Part shown: positions 1 through 8,259 of the stretch, piece by piece
Layout of the letters: each line of letters starts with the position of its first letter
Numbering within the stretch: position 1 is the stretch's first letter
From: Pseudomonadota bacterium
Lineage (GTDB): Bacteria > Desulfobacterota > Desulfobulbia > Desulfobulbales > Desulfurivibrionaceae
Assembly: GCA_018830485.1 (NCBI GenBank)
Contig: JAHJRQ010000023.1
Location: 38,960-102,959 of the forward strand
Direction: 5' to 3'
DNA length: 64,000 nt
Program-made: the position numbers and the translations under genes
Notes under the pieces: generated by a model
Seen by the model: only the letters and a program-made list of their open reading frames with translations
Database searches by the model: none
Told to the model about the DNA's origin: nothing

Positions 1-153
1 TACTCGGCCAGCCCGGAAGATCGTCCCGCCGTATTGGTTGGCGGGGTATCCAAGATGGTAAGTGTTGCCCTGGTTTTGGTCATCATCGCCATGGGGCTTC
101 TTCCCGATCAACTTCTCGAATTGGCCACCGAGGCTGTTCGCGCCATCCTCTAG
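1..153 (+). CDS. nuoN: NADH-quinone oxidoreductase subunit N, C-terminal end (partial)
   Basis: An open frame enters from the left edge and ends at TAG after about 50 codons. The visible part has one hydrophobic segment (residues about 18-32, VSVALVLVIIAMG) followed by a short tail LPDQLLELATEAVRAIL. This resembles the last transmembrane helix and tail of NuoN/antiporter-like complex I subunits. Only the tail is visible, so NuoM- or MrpD-like proteins cannot be excluded. It is too short for the ORF track. Confidence 0.5.
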   Translation, partial: YSASPEDRPAVLVGGVSKMVSVALVLVIIAMGLLPDQLLELATEAVRAIL

Positions 154-208
154 GCCTTGAGCAGAGGCCTCTCATCCGTGGAGTTTCCGCCTGTGCCCGG
201 GGAGACTC

Positions 209-236
209 TTGACAAGTGGTAAAATAACTGTATAAT
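209..236 (+). promoter_or_regulatory. Consensus sigma-70 promoter for tRNA-Gly / rimP operon
   Basis: TTGACA (209-214) and TATAAT (231-236) are both perfect consensus hexamers with a 16-bp spacer. The tRNA-Gly gene begins 21 bp after the -10 box, as expected for a strong stable-RNA promoter. Confidence 0.85.
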
Positions 237-256
237 CTACAGAATTATTCGGGCCG

Positions 257-331
<75 letters not shown>

Positions 332-460
332 GTTAAGTGCCGGCGATTCTGGCCCTCCGACTGGAAAGAAGACGCAATGTCTTCTTGGGGGCATGGGTCC
401 TGACGTGGCGGTGTTTCTCGTATTGCAAGAACCGGTCATTCCGATTCGGTTATTTTTTGA

Positions 461-485
461 AAGTGGGCTCAGGCCCGCTTTTTTT
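461..485 (+). terminator. Terminator/attenuator between tRNA-Gly and rimP
   Basis: An 8-bp stem AAGTGGGC/GCCCGCTT (one G-U pair) with loop TCAG runs straight into seven T residues. It stands 16 bp before the rimP start and 130 bp after the tRNA. A plausible role is to end most tRNA transcripts and let read-through set rimP-nusA expression. Confidence 0.75.
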
Positions 486-501
486 ATTGGTATACTGTGC
501 C

Positions 502-975
502 ATGGAAGAAGAGGCGATAGAATCACCCCTGGTTAGCCGCTTGCTGGAGCTTGTCGGGCCGGTGGTCGAAGATTTGGCCTGTGAGTTGGTCGAACTGCAG
601 TTCAGGCGCGAGGCGCCCGGCTGGGTTCTCCGTCTTGTCATCGATCATGAAAATGGCGTCTCCATCGACGACTGCGCCAGGATCAGCCGCGAGGTCGCCC
701 ATCTTCTCGAGGTGGAAGACCCCATCGAGCAGTCATACAGCCTCGAGGTTTCTTCGCCCGGCCTTGATCGGCCTTTGAAAAGCGAGAGAGACTTTCTGCG
801 CTGCAAGGGAAAAAAGGCCAAGGTGGTTGTCAGGGAGCCCATCGACGGCCAGAACCAATGGATTGGCCTGATTGAAGATGCGACCCGGGAGTCGGTAACC
901 CTGCGTGTCGATCATGGTATAATAGAAATTCCGTTTATCCGGATGAAAAAGGCCCGTCTGGTTATTGAGTTTTAA
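502..975 (+). CDS. rimP: Ribosome maturation factor RimP
   Basis: A 157-aa protein that helps mature the 30S subunit in the cytoplasm. The ORF track starts it at 337, but that extension runs through the terminator hairpin. The ATG at 502 (MEEEAIESPLV) gives the normal family length and N-terminus. The RimP signatures ELVELQF, VDDCARISRE-like VSIDDCARISRE and LEVSSPGLDRPL (residues about 80-91) are present, followed by the C-terminal SH3-like domain ending in KKARLVIEF. No strong ribosome-binding site precedes the ATG, so the exact start is slightly uncertain. It heads the classical rimP-nusA-infB operon. Confidence 0.93.
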   Translation: MEEEAIESPLVSRLLELVGPVVEDLACELVELQFRREAPGWVLRLVIDHENGVSIDDCARISREVAHLLEVEDPIEQSYSLEVSSPGLDRPLKSERDFLRCKGKKAKVVVREPIDGQNQWIGLIEDATRESVTLRVDHGIIEIPFIRMKKARLVIEF

Positions 976-1066
976 AACCGCATGGCCGGTGTTGATCATG
1001 GCGAGAGCACCGTTTTCGGTGGCTGATGCCTGGGCGTAATCGCCGAAAGAGAGACAGGAGAGAACA

Positions 1067-2356
1067 ATGCTGTCAGATTTGAAACGAATTATTGATCAGA
1101 TAAGTAGAGACAAGGGGATTGATCGTCAGTTGCTGGTAGACGCCATCGAGGAAGCGGTGATGTCCGCGGCCAAGAAGAAGTTCGGGCAGCGACGGGAGCT
1201 TGAAGCCCGTTATAATGATGAGATCGGTGAGGTTGAACTCTTCCAGTTCCGCAATGTTGTTCCTGCGGTCGAGGATGAGCAGACGGAAATTTCCCTGACC
1301 GAGGCCTTGGCTCTTGACCCGGAAGTGCAGCTCGGCGATGAGCTTGGCAGCAAGATGGACAGCGTCGCTGATCTTGGCCGGATTGCAGCGCAGTCCGCCA
1401 AGCAGGTGATCATCCAGAAAATGAAGGACGCTGAGTGCAATGTTATTTATGAAATGTACAAGGAGCGCAAGGGCGAGGTGGTCAACGGCATTGTGCAGCG
1501 CTTCGAGCGGGGCAATATCATCGTCAATCTCGGAAGAACCGACGCCATCCTGCCCACCAAGGAGCAGATGCCCCGCAAGTCTTACCGCCAGGGGGATCGG
1601 ATCCGAGCCCTGCTCCTTGATGTTCGCCAGAGCAGCAGGGATCCCCAGTTGGTCCTGAGCCGGACCAATGACGAGTTCCTCACCAAACTGTTTGCCATGG
1701 AGGTTCCCGAGATTGCCGAAGGGATCGTGAAGATCATGGGGGTAAGCCGCGAGCCGGGCGCCCGCGCCAAGATTGCAGTGAGTTCCTCCGAGTCGGATGT
1801 CGATCCGGTTGGCGCCTGTGTCGGGATGAAGGGGTCCCGGGTCCAGAACGTGGTTCAGGAGTTGCAGGGAGAAAAGATCGATATCGTGCCCTGGAGTCCG
1901 GATCCGGCCCGTTATGTTTCCAATGCCTTGTCCCCGGCCCAGGTTTCCTTGGTGGTGGTGGACGAGGAGAAGAAAACCTTGCTGGTGGTTGTGCCCGATG
2001 ACCAGCTTTCCCTGGCCATCGGCAGGCAGGGACAGAATGTGCGCTTGGCCGGGGCTCTTCTCGGCTGGCGGATTGATGTGAAGAGCGAGCAGAAATATGC
2101 TAAATTCAGCGAAGAAGGCTTCCAATCGCTTCTCGATGTGCAGGGAATGGACGAAAAGACCGCGGAAGCGCTCTATGACGCGGGCTTTAATTCGGCCCAG
2201 GAGTTGGCCCAGGCTGAGGTTGCAACGGTGCTTGCCGAACTGGAATCCCTTGATGAAAACAGGGTTGCCCGTTTGATCGCCTCCGCGCAAAAAGCCAATG
2301 CCGGCCAGGGGCAGGACGATTCAGAGACTGCCTCAACCGGGGACGCAGAGAAATAG
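1067..2356 (+). CDS. nusA: Transcription termination/antitermination factor NusA
   Basis: A 429-aa RNA polymerase-binding factor that modulates pausing, termination and antitermination. The start is ATG behind AGGAGAG. In order: N-terminal RNAP-binding domain (1-125), S1 domain (about 135-200, GEVVNGIVQRFERGNIIVNLG), KH1 and KH2 (about 205-345; VGACVGMKGSRVQ and LAIGRQGQNVRLA are the GXXG-type loops), and a C-terminal helix-hairpin-helix stretch (370-420). It is shorter than E. coli NusA (495 aa), consistent with one rather than two C-terminal acidic repeats. Operon position between rimP and ylxR supports the call. Confidence 0.97.
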   Translation: MLSDLKRIIDQISRDKGIDRQLLVDAIEEAVMSAAKKKFGQRRELEARYNDEIGEVELFQFRNVVPAVEDEQTEISLTEALALDPEVQLGDELGSKMDSVADLGRIAAQSAKQVIIQKMKDAECNVIYEMYKERKGEVVNGIVQRFERGNIIVNLGRTDAILPTKEQMPRKSYRQGDRIRALLLDVRQSSRDPQLVLSRTNDEFLTKLFAMEVPEIAEGIVKIMGVSREPGARAKIAVSSSESDVDPVGACVGMKGSRVQNVVQELQGEKIDIVPWSPDPARYVSNALSPAQVSLVVVDEEKKTLLVVVPDDQLSLAIGRQGQNVRLAGALLGWRIDVKSEQKYAKFSEEGFQSLLDVQGMDEKTAEALYDAGFNSAQELAQAEVATVLAELESLDENRVARLIASAQKANAGQGQDDSETASTGDAEK

Positions 2357-2366
2357 GTCATTGCGG

Positions 2367-2651
2367 ATGGCCACCGTTCCAGGGGGGAGAGGCAGGGCGC
2401 CGATCCGGACATGTCTGGGGTGCCGCCAGAGGAAAGCGCAGCCGGAGATGTGGCGCTTTGCCGTGGACAATAACGGTCGGGTATTGAAGGATTTTCGCGG
2501 GAAGCATGATGGGCGTCATGCTTATTGTTGTCAGGATGACGGTTGTCTGCGGAAATTTTTTAAAAACAAAAAAGGATTATCCAGAGCGTTTCGCCAACAG
2601 GTGCTGGGATTTGACGAAGGGGTGCAAGACCTCTTCGGGAGTGAGCAATGA
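2367..2651 (+). CDS. ylxR: YlxR family RNA-binding protein (DUF448)
   Basis: About 94 aa from the ATG at 2367; a TTG lies two codons upstream, and the track's 2298 start overlaps nusA and is unlikely. The family motif RTCLGCRQRK sits near the N-terminus, and GRHAYCC matches the usual GRGAYLC box. YlxR proteins are small basic RNA-binding proteins typically encoded between nusA and infB, as here. The gene overlaps infB by 4 nt (ATGA), indicating translational coupling. In other bacteria the family has been linked to nucleoid/RNase P related roles; its precise role here is unknown. Confidence 0.9.
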   Translation: MATVPGGRGRAPIRTCLGCRQRKAQPEMWRFAVDNNGRVLKDFRGKHDGRHAYCCQDDGCLRKFFKNKKGLSRAFRQQVLGFDEGVQDLFGSEQ

Positions 2652-5368
2652 CAAAAATCAGGGTTTACGAGTTAGCTAAGGAAGCGGAAATGGAAAACAA
2701 GGACTTGGTGGCAGCCCTCATTGAGATGGGCTATGCCATTAAATCCCACAGCTCCACTCTGGATGACGAAACCGCACAGGATATCCGCCAAAGACTCGGG
2801 ATAGGCCAGACCCGGACGGAAGAAAAAAGGATTCAGGGCTCCGGGCGAACGACCATTATCCGCAGAAGAACCAAAACCGTGCCGGTTGAAGTGCCGCCGG
2901 CGGAGGAAGCCCCTGCCAGGCCGAGGATGCCGGCTGTTTCGCCGGAAGAGGGTGGGGAGGCTGTGTCTGCTCGGGCTACGGAAGCACCCGCGGAAAGCGA
3001 CGAAGAAGCCGCCCGGGGGGAGGTTGTCGAAGTGACCATGCAGTCCGAACCGAGGGGCGATGATGAGGAGCCCGAATTGCCTCCGCCGTTGGCGGAAGAA
3101 GAAGCCGAGGAAGTCTCGGACGAGATCGTCGGAGAGGAGGAAATCTCCGGGGTGGAGGTGGCTGAGGAAGAATTGGAAGCGAAGGAGTCCGCGGTGGAGG
3201 AGAATCATCGCAAGGGGTTCGCCCGGGTGATCAAAAGGGCTGCCATTGTCATTGCGCCCGCGGCCCCTGCCCGCACCTTTACGCCCAGACCGGCGAAAAG
3301 GCCCGAGCCGGTGAAAGGGAAGCCCGTTGTTGCCCAGCTTCCAGCGGCCAAGGATGAGGGGGACAAAGGCGATGCGCTCAAGGGGAAAAAGGGCAAGCGG
3401 TTTGTGAAGTTTACCACCGAGACCGCCGAGCATGACCGGACGAAAAAAACTCCGGTACGCACCCAGCGGCAGGCGGATATCGATATCGAGGATGTTGACG
3501 ATGCCCTTGGCGGAAAAATTCCCGCTGGTTTGCGGGTCGGACGCTCGGTGCGGAGCGGCGGCAAAAAAGGCAAGCGCCAGGGCGCTTCCTTGCAAGTCGC
3601 GGAAACAAAGGCGATCAAGAAGCGGATCAAGGTGCTGGAAACCATTACGGTTGGCGATCTTGCCCACCGCATGGGACTCAAGGTCGGCGAGCTCATTGCC
3701 AAATTGCTGGGCATGGGGGTTATGGCCACCATCAATCAGGCCCTTGATGTCGAAACCGCGACCCTGGTAGCCTCGGACTTCGGCTACGAGGTGGAGCAAG
3801 GGGTTACCGAGGAGCAGACCATTCTTAATCTGGAAGAGCAGGAAGGCGGCGGGGAGATGCTTCCCAGACCGCCGGTGGTCACGGTCATGGGGCATGTTGA
3901 CCATGGCAAGACCTCGGTGCTGGACGCCATCCGGAAAACAGACGTGGCTGCCGGCGAGGCCGGCGGCATTACCCAGCATATCGGCGCGCATTATGTGCGG
4001 TCGCCGCAGGGGGATGTGGTCTTTCTTGACACTCCTGGCCATGCGGCTTTCACCGAAATGCGTTCCCGCGGCGCCCAGGTGACGGATGTCGTTGTCCTGG
4101 TTGTTGCCGCGGATGACGGAGTCATGGACCAGACCCGCGAGGCGGTGAACCATGCCAGGGCGGCCAAGGTTCCCATTCTGGTGTGCGTCAACAAAATCGA
4201 CAAGCCCGATGCCGATCCCATGCGGGTGAAAAGGGAATTGGCCGACCTGAATCTGGTGAGCGAGGAATGGGGCGGCGACACCATCTTCTGCGAAACCTCG
4301 GCCAAAACCGGACAAGGCATTCCCGAACTTTTGGAAAGCATTCATCTGCAGGCGGAAATTCTTGAACTCAAGGCGGACCCCAACCGGCGCGCCAAGGGGC
4401 ATGTGATCGAGGCCCAGCTCCACAAAGGCCGCGGGCCTGTGGCCACGGTTCTGGTCGAGCAGGGAACCCTGCGGGTCGGCGATGCCTGTGTCGCCGGGAT
4501 ATTCTACGGCAAGGTGCGTTCCTTGACCAACGACCGCGGGGAAAGCGTCAAGGAGGCCGGACCGGCCATCCCCGTCGAGGTGCAGGGGTTGAGCGGGGTG
4601 CCGCGAGCCGGCGATGAATTTGTCGTTCTCCCCGATGAAAAACGGGCCAGGAGCGTGAGCGCCGACCGGCAGCTCAAAAGCCGCGAAGCCGAGTTGGGCA
4701 CCACCACCAAGATTTCCCTGGAAAATCTCTTTGATAAATTGCAGGAAGGAAACGTCAAGGAGTTGCGGGTCGCCCTGCGCGCCGATGTGCAGGGAACCCT
4801 GGAGGCCTTCAGCAAAGCCATTGAGGATCTGGCAACCGATGAGGTCAAGGTCAGGATCCTCCATGCCGGCACCGGCACCATAACCGACTCGGATGTCTTG
4901 CTCTCCGCGGCATCGGACGCCTTTATCATCGGTTTTAATGTCCGGCCCTCGGCCAAGGTGCAGGAACTCGCCAAAAATGAAAAGGTGGATATCCGCACCT
5001 ACGACGTAATCTATCATGCCCTGGATGACATCAAGAAGGCCATGGTTGGTCTGCTTGATGCCCGGTACGAGGAAAAGGTTCTCGGCGCGGCCGAGGTCCG
5101 GGAAACGTATCAGGTTCCCAAGGTCGGCACCATTGCCGGTTGTTATGTGACCGACGGCAAGATCGAGCGCAACGCCAAGGTCCGGGTCCTGCGCGAAGGC
5201 GTGGTGATTTTTACCGGGCAGCTCGCCTCCCTGCGCCGCTTCAAGGATGATGTCAAGGATGTGCAGAGCGGATATGAGTGCGGTATCGGGGTTGCCAATT
5301 ATAACGACCTCAGGATCGGCGACGTGCTTGAGTTCTTTGTTTTGAAAGAGGTTGAAAGAGAGCTGTAA
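2648..5368 (+). CDS. infB: Translation initiation factor IF-2
   Basis: A 906-aa GTPase that brings initiator tRNA to the 30S subunit. The N-terminal IF2_N domain (1-55, [10 protein letters not shown]) is followed by a long low-complexity acidic/Pro-Ala linker (60-310) and a second IF2_N (about 325-375). The G domain (about 405-575) carries GHVDHGKTS (G1), DTPGH (G3) and NKID (G4). Domains II, IF-2 III and IV follow to the C-terminus. The start overlaps the ylxR stop and the stop overlaps the rbfA start (TAATG). The length is normal for a proteobacterial IF-2 with a long N-terminal linker. Confidence 0.98.
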   Translation: MTKIRVYELAKEAEMENKDLVAALIEMGYAIKSHSSTLDDETAQDIRQRLGIGQTRTEEKRIQGSGRTTIIRRRTKTVPVEVPPAEEAPARPRMPAVSPEEGGEAVSARATEAPAESDEEAARGEVVEVTMQSEPRGDDEEPELPPPLAEEEAEEVSDEIVGEEEISGVEVAEEELEAKESAVEENHRKGFARVIKRAAIVIAPAAPARTFTPRPAKRPEPVKGKPVVAQLPAAKDEGDKGDALKGKKGKRFVKFTTETAEHDRTKKTPVRTQRQADIDIEDVDDALGGKIPAGLRVGRSVRSGGKKGKRQGASLQVAETKAIKKRIKVLETITVGDLAHRMGLKVGELIAKLLGMGVMATINQALDVETATLVASDFGYEVEQGVTEEQTILNLEEQEGGGEMLPRPPVVTVMGHVDHGKTSVLDAIRKTDVAAGEAGGITQHIGAHYVRSPQGDVVFLDTPGHAAFTEMRSRGAQVTDVVVLVVAADDGVMDQTREAVNHARAAKVPILVCVNKIDKPDADPMRVKRELADLNLVSEEWGGDTIFCETSAKTGQGIPELLESIHLQAEILELKADPNRRAKGHVIEAQLHKGRGPVATVLVEQGTLRVGDACVAGIFYGKVRSLTNDRGESVKEAGPAIPVEVQGLSGVPRAGDEFVVLPDEKRARSVSADRQLKSREAELGTTTKISLENLFDKLQEGNVKELRVALRADVQGTLEAFSKAIEDLATDEVKVRILHAGTGTITDSDVLLSAASDAFIIGFNVRPSAKVQELAKNEKVDIRTYDVIYHALDDIKKAMVGLLDARYEEKVLGAAEVRETYQVPKVGTIAGCYVTDGKIERNAKVRVLREGVVIFTGQLASLRRFKDDVKDVQSGYECGIGVANYNDLRIGDVLEFFVLKEVEREL

Positions 5369-5781
5369 TGGCGGCCGGAAAAGCAAAATCACGGTTCGGC
5401 CTGCCAGCCGGCCTCGCGCGAAGCGGGCCGAAAAGGCGGCCAATCCGGGTGGCGGACGCCGTCAAGGCCGAGATTGCCTCGCTGTTTGTACGCAAGATCA
5501 GCGATCCCCGGTTGTACAATATTGTCATCACCTCGGTGGAGGTGAGCGATGATCTTGGACATGCCCGGGTTATGTATAGTATACTGGGAAACGAAGAGCC
5601 CAAGGATGTTGCCAAGGGGCTCGAGAGCTGCAAGGGATTCATCAGAAGCAACCTGGCCAAGGCTTTGGCGCTGCGGCATGTGCCGGTGCTTGATTTCCGG
5701 CTGGATCTCGCGGGCCAGAAGCAGGCGGAAATGGAACAACTGCTCAGGGAGATAGCGAAAGAAGATGGATCATTCCCGTGA
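5368..5781 (+). CDS. rbfA: 30S ribosome-binding factor RbfA
   Basis: A 137-aa KH-fold factor needed for late 16S rRNA/30S maturation and cold adaptation. Residues RRPIRVADAVKAEIASLFV and the segment ISDPRLYNIVITSVEVSDDL are typical of RbfA. The N-terminus has an extra basic stretch of about 20 residues (KAKSRFGLPAGLARSG). It is translationally coupled to infB (1-nt overlap) and overlaps the next gene by 17 nt. Confidence 0.95.
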   Translation: MAAGKAKSRFGLPAGLARSGPKRRPIRVADAVKAEIASLFVRKISDPRLYNIVITSVEVSDDLGHARVMYSILGNEEPKDVAKGLESCKGFIRSNLAKALALRHVPVLDFRLDLAGQKQAEMEQLLREIAKEDGSFP

Positions 5782-6739
5782 AGAGATTGTTCGTACCCTG
5801 AAAGCGGCCAAGAATGTCCTGGTGTCGACCCATATCCACCCGGACGGCGACGCCCTCGGCTCGCAGATCGCCATGGGCAATATCCTGCGTTCCCTGGGAA
5901 AGAATGTTTTTTTGTACGGCGAGGAGCAGGTTTCCCATCTGTACCGGTTTCTGCCGGGCAGCGCAGGGATCGAGTCGCTGCTTCCGGCCCTGAACGGTTT
6001 TGATTGCGCCATTGCCCTGGATTGTGGCGATTGCCACAGGCTGGGCGCGGCCATGGACTCCCTGCTGACCGTGCATCCCTTTGTGGTTGTTGATCACCAT
6101 GTCGGCCATCAGGAATTTGGCGACCTTCGCTGGATTGCCCCGGATCGGGCCTCAACCGGCGAGATGGTCTATGACCTGGCCGAGGCCTTGGGCGCCGAGC
6201 TCAGCTACGAATCCGCCTATTGCCTGTACGCAGCCATTGTTTCCGATACCGGCTCCTTTAAATATTCCTCGACCAGTGCCGAAACCTTTCGTATCGCAGG
6301 CGAGCTTCTCCGCAAAGGGGTAAAGCCGGCCGAGGTTTCCGGCAAGCTGTTTGATAATTTTACGGTCAAGCGCCTCAACCTCATGCGGCTGGTCCTTGAT
6401 TCCCTGGAATTGTATGCCGAGGATCGGCTGGCAATCATCTCGGCTCCGCGGGAGGTCTTTCTCAAAACAGGCACCACCCAGGCGGATGCGGAAACCTTTA
6501 TCAATTATCCTCGCTCCCTGAATACCGTCAAGGTCGCGGTCTTTTTGAAAGAAACGGAGAAGGGCTTGGTTTCGGTCAGTCTGCGTTCCAAGGGCAAGGA
6601 CCACGACGTGGCTCAGGTTGCCGCCGCCTTTGGTGGCGGCGGGCATCGCAATGCGGCCGGGTGCAAGCTGCGGGACACCAGCATTGACGAGGTGCGGAAA
6701 AAATTGCTGGCCGAGTTGCTGCCCATGGTAACGTCTTGA
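5765..6739 (+). CDS. nrnA: DHH phosphoesterase: oligoribonuclease / pAp phosphatase NrnA
   Basis: A 324-aa DHH/DHHA1 enzyme expected to degrade nano-RNA (and often to dephosphorylate 3'-phosphoadenosine 5'-phosphate). The N-terminal DHH domain shows HPDGDALGSQ, ALDCGDCHR and VVDHHVG. The C-terminal DHHA1 domain ends with the substrate-binding GGGGHRNAAG (about residues 286-295). No other oligoribonuclease is in the window. Location between rbfA and truB is the standard order in many Gram-positives and Desulfobacterota. It starts inside rbfA. Confidence 0.93.
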   Translation: MDHSREEIVRTLKAAKNVLVSTHIHPDGDALGSQIAMGNILRSLGKNVFLYGEEQVSHLYRFLPGSAGIESLLPALNGFDCAIALDCGDCHRLGAAMDSLLTVHPFVVVDHHVGHQEFGDLRWIAPDRASTGEMVYDLAEALGAELSYESAYCLYAAIVSDTGSFKYSSTSAETFRIAGELLRKGVKPAEVSGKLFDNFTVKRLNLMRLVLDSLELYAEDRLAIISAPREVFLKTGTTQADAETFINYPRSLNTVKVAVFLKETEKGLVSVSLRSKGKDHDVAQVAAAFGGGGHRNAAGCKLRDTSIDEVRKKLLAELLPMVTS

Positions 6740-6743
6740 AAAG

Positions 6744-7541
6744 ATGGAAATATCGCAAGTGATGCCTGCCGATGCCCGCGCTGCCTCGGTTGAAAAAAAA
6801 ATCCCCCCGGAACCGGTCCTTGAGGCCGCTGTCTTTTTGGTGGATAAGCCGGTGGGGCCAAGCTCCTTCCGCATGGTGCAACTGGTGCGCCGGGCTCTGT
6901 CCATCAAGAAGGTCGGGCATGCCGGCACCCTTGACCCCTTTGCCTCCGGCCTGCTGATTATCTGTGTCGGCCGCCCGGCCACCCGTCTTATTTCGCAGTT
7001 CATGGACGGCAATAAACGCTATGAAGCGGTGCTTAAGCTGGGTATCGAAACCACGACCCAGGATCTTGAGGGCGAGGTTGTCGCCCAGCACGAGGTTCGG
7101 GCTTTTACCCGGGAAGAGCTGGAGCAATGTCTGGCCGGATTCATGGGCGAGCAGTTGCAGGTTCCCCCCCAGTATTCGGCGCTCAAGCACCAGGGCAAGC
7201 CCCTGTACCATTACGCGCGGAAGGGGATTGTCATCGAGAAGGCCCCCAGGCCGGTAACGATCTTCCGGCTGGAGCTCCTGGCGGCCGGGCCGGACAGTCT
7301 GCGCATCATGGTGGAGTGCAGCAAGGGCACCTATATCCGGACCCTGGCTGCGGATATTGGCAGCGCCCTTGGCTGCGGCGCCCATCTTGTTGCCTTGCGG
7401 CGGCTGCAGAGCGGGCTGTTTAGCGTGGATGACGCTGTGGATGGCGCTGTGCTTCAGGATTCCCTTCCGGCACGGCAGGAGCTGCTGGCCAAGATCCTGA
7501 GCGTGGAAGAGGTTCTGGCCCTGTTGCCCAGGCAGGAATGA
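6744..7541 (+). CDS. truB: tRNA pseudouridine(55) synthase TruB
   Basis: A 265-aa enzyme that makes pseudouridine 55 in the T loop of tRNAs. The N-terminal extension (about 28 residues) precedes LVDKPVGPSSF. The catalytic motif GHAGTLDPFASGLL carries the nucleophilic Asp, and SKGTYIRTLAADIG is the second TruB signature. It begins 4 bp after nrnA stops, so it is the last gene of the rimP-truB co-transcribed unit before the rpsO promoter. Confidence 0.97.
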   Translation: MEISQVMPADARAASVEKKIPPEPVLEAAVFLVDKPVGPSSFRMVQLVRRALSIKKVGHAGTLDPFASGLLIICVGRPATRLISQFMDGNKRYEAVLKLGIETTTQDLEGEVVAQHEVRAFTREELEQCLAGFMGEQLQVPPQYSALKHQGKPLYHYARKGIVIEKAPRPVTIFRLELLAAGPDSLRIMVECSKGTYIRTLAADIGSALGCGAHLVALRRLQSGLFSVDDAVDGAVLQDSLPARQELLAKILSVEEVLALLPRQE

Positions 7542-7576
7542 TCGCCAACCGGAAAAAAGCACGCAACGACATTCAA

Positions 7577-7605
7577 TTGACATTGGCGCCGGGATCATTT
7601 ATTAA
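7577..7605 (+). promoter_or_regulatory. Sigma-70 promoter for rpsO
   Basis: TTGACA (7577-7582), a 17-bp spacer and TATTAA (7600-7605). It sits in the 245-bp gap between truB and rpsO and would give an mRNA leader of about 175 nt. Confidence 0.65.
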
Positions 7606-7684
7606 GAAGCGTTGCCCAATTAGGAATCGATGGTTTGAAGCCGTAGCTCATACACTTGTACAATTGTGATCCCGTAACGGCATA

Positions 7685-7737
7685 AGGAGCCGTAACGAAA
7701 AGGCTCAGAGAGTACAGGTTGTTTCGCAACGGCTCCT
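7685..7737 (+). promoter_or_regulatory. Stable hairpin in the rpsO leader (possible S15 autoregulatory element)
   Basis: AGGAGCCGT (7685-7693) pairs with ACGGCTCCT (7729-7737) in a 9-bp stem. After a 2-nt internal mismatch the helix continues with CGAAA/TTTCG. There is no T-run after it, so it is not a simple terminator. It is 50 nt upstream of the rpsO ATG, where ribosomal protein S15 leaders commonly carry the protein's own binding site. Confidence 0.5.
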
Positions 7738-7786
7738 AAATTTCTGTCGATCTCCCGAATTATTAATTTTAGTGCACGAGGAAGTC

Positions 7787-8056
7787 ATGACCCTGCAAGC
7801 CGACCAGAAAAAAGAGATTATCACCCAATACGCCCATCACGAGAAGGACACCGGCTCACCGGAGGTGCAGATTGCCCTGCTGAGCTCCCGTATCACCTAT
7901 CTGACCGAGCATTTCAAGGAGCACAAGAAAGACCATCACTCCCGCCGCGGGCTGCTGAAGCTGGTCGGTCAGAGACGGCGGCTCCTGAACTACCTCAAGG
8001 GGAAAAATGTTGATTTGTACCGTGACCTGATTCAAAAGCTTGGCATCAGAAAGTAG
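7787..8056 (+). CDS. rpsO: 30S ribosomal protein S15
   Basis: An 89-aa primary 16S rRNA-binding protein. The ORF track begins at a GTG (7772), but the ATG at 7787 behind GAGGA gives [11 protein letters not shown] and exactly the usual 89-residue length. The conserved core is [24 protein letters not shown] and [10 protein letters not shown]. It is followed by a terminator and then pnp, the widespread rpsO-pnp arrangement. Confidence 0.98.
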   Translation: MTLQADQKKEIITQYAHHEKDTGSPEVQIALLSSRITYLTEHFKEHKKDHHSRRGLLKLVGQRRRLLNYLKGKNVDLYRDLIQKLGIRK

Positions 8057-8067
8057 GATGCGATAAC

Positions 8068-8103
8068 AGCCACCGCCGGGTTTCTGGCGGTGGCTCCATT
8101 TTT
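8068..8103 (+). terminator. Rho-independent terminator after rpsO
   Basis: A perfect 10-bp stem AGCCACCGCC/GGCGGTGGCT with an 8-nt loop, then CCATTTTTG. It lies 12 bp after the rpsO stop codon and partly separates rpsO from pnp. Confidence 0.85.
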
Positions 8104-8259
8104 GCCCCTGTATGCAATCCGGCATCGCCGCTTTCGAGTGCGGCTGGGGCAGCGAAAACACCACCTTCCCATTGCGGTAATATACTTCGCCCGAGCTAGA
8201 TCCGGGTGGCGCGATTGCTCCCCCCGGCAATGGAAGGGGCGGCTGTTAGAGGAGAGTAT

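Noticed and set aside
2672-5443. 923-aa antisense ORF opposite infB, and similar long antisense ORFs opposite pnp, flhA and others
   Set aside because: High-GC shadow frames of strongly conserved genes.
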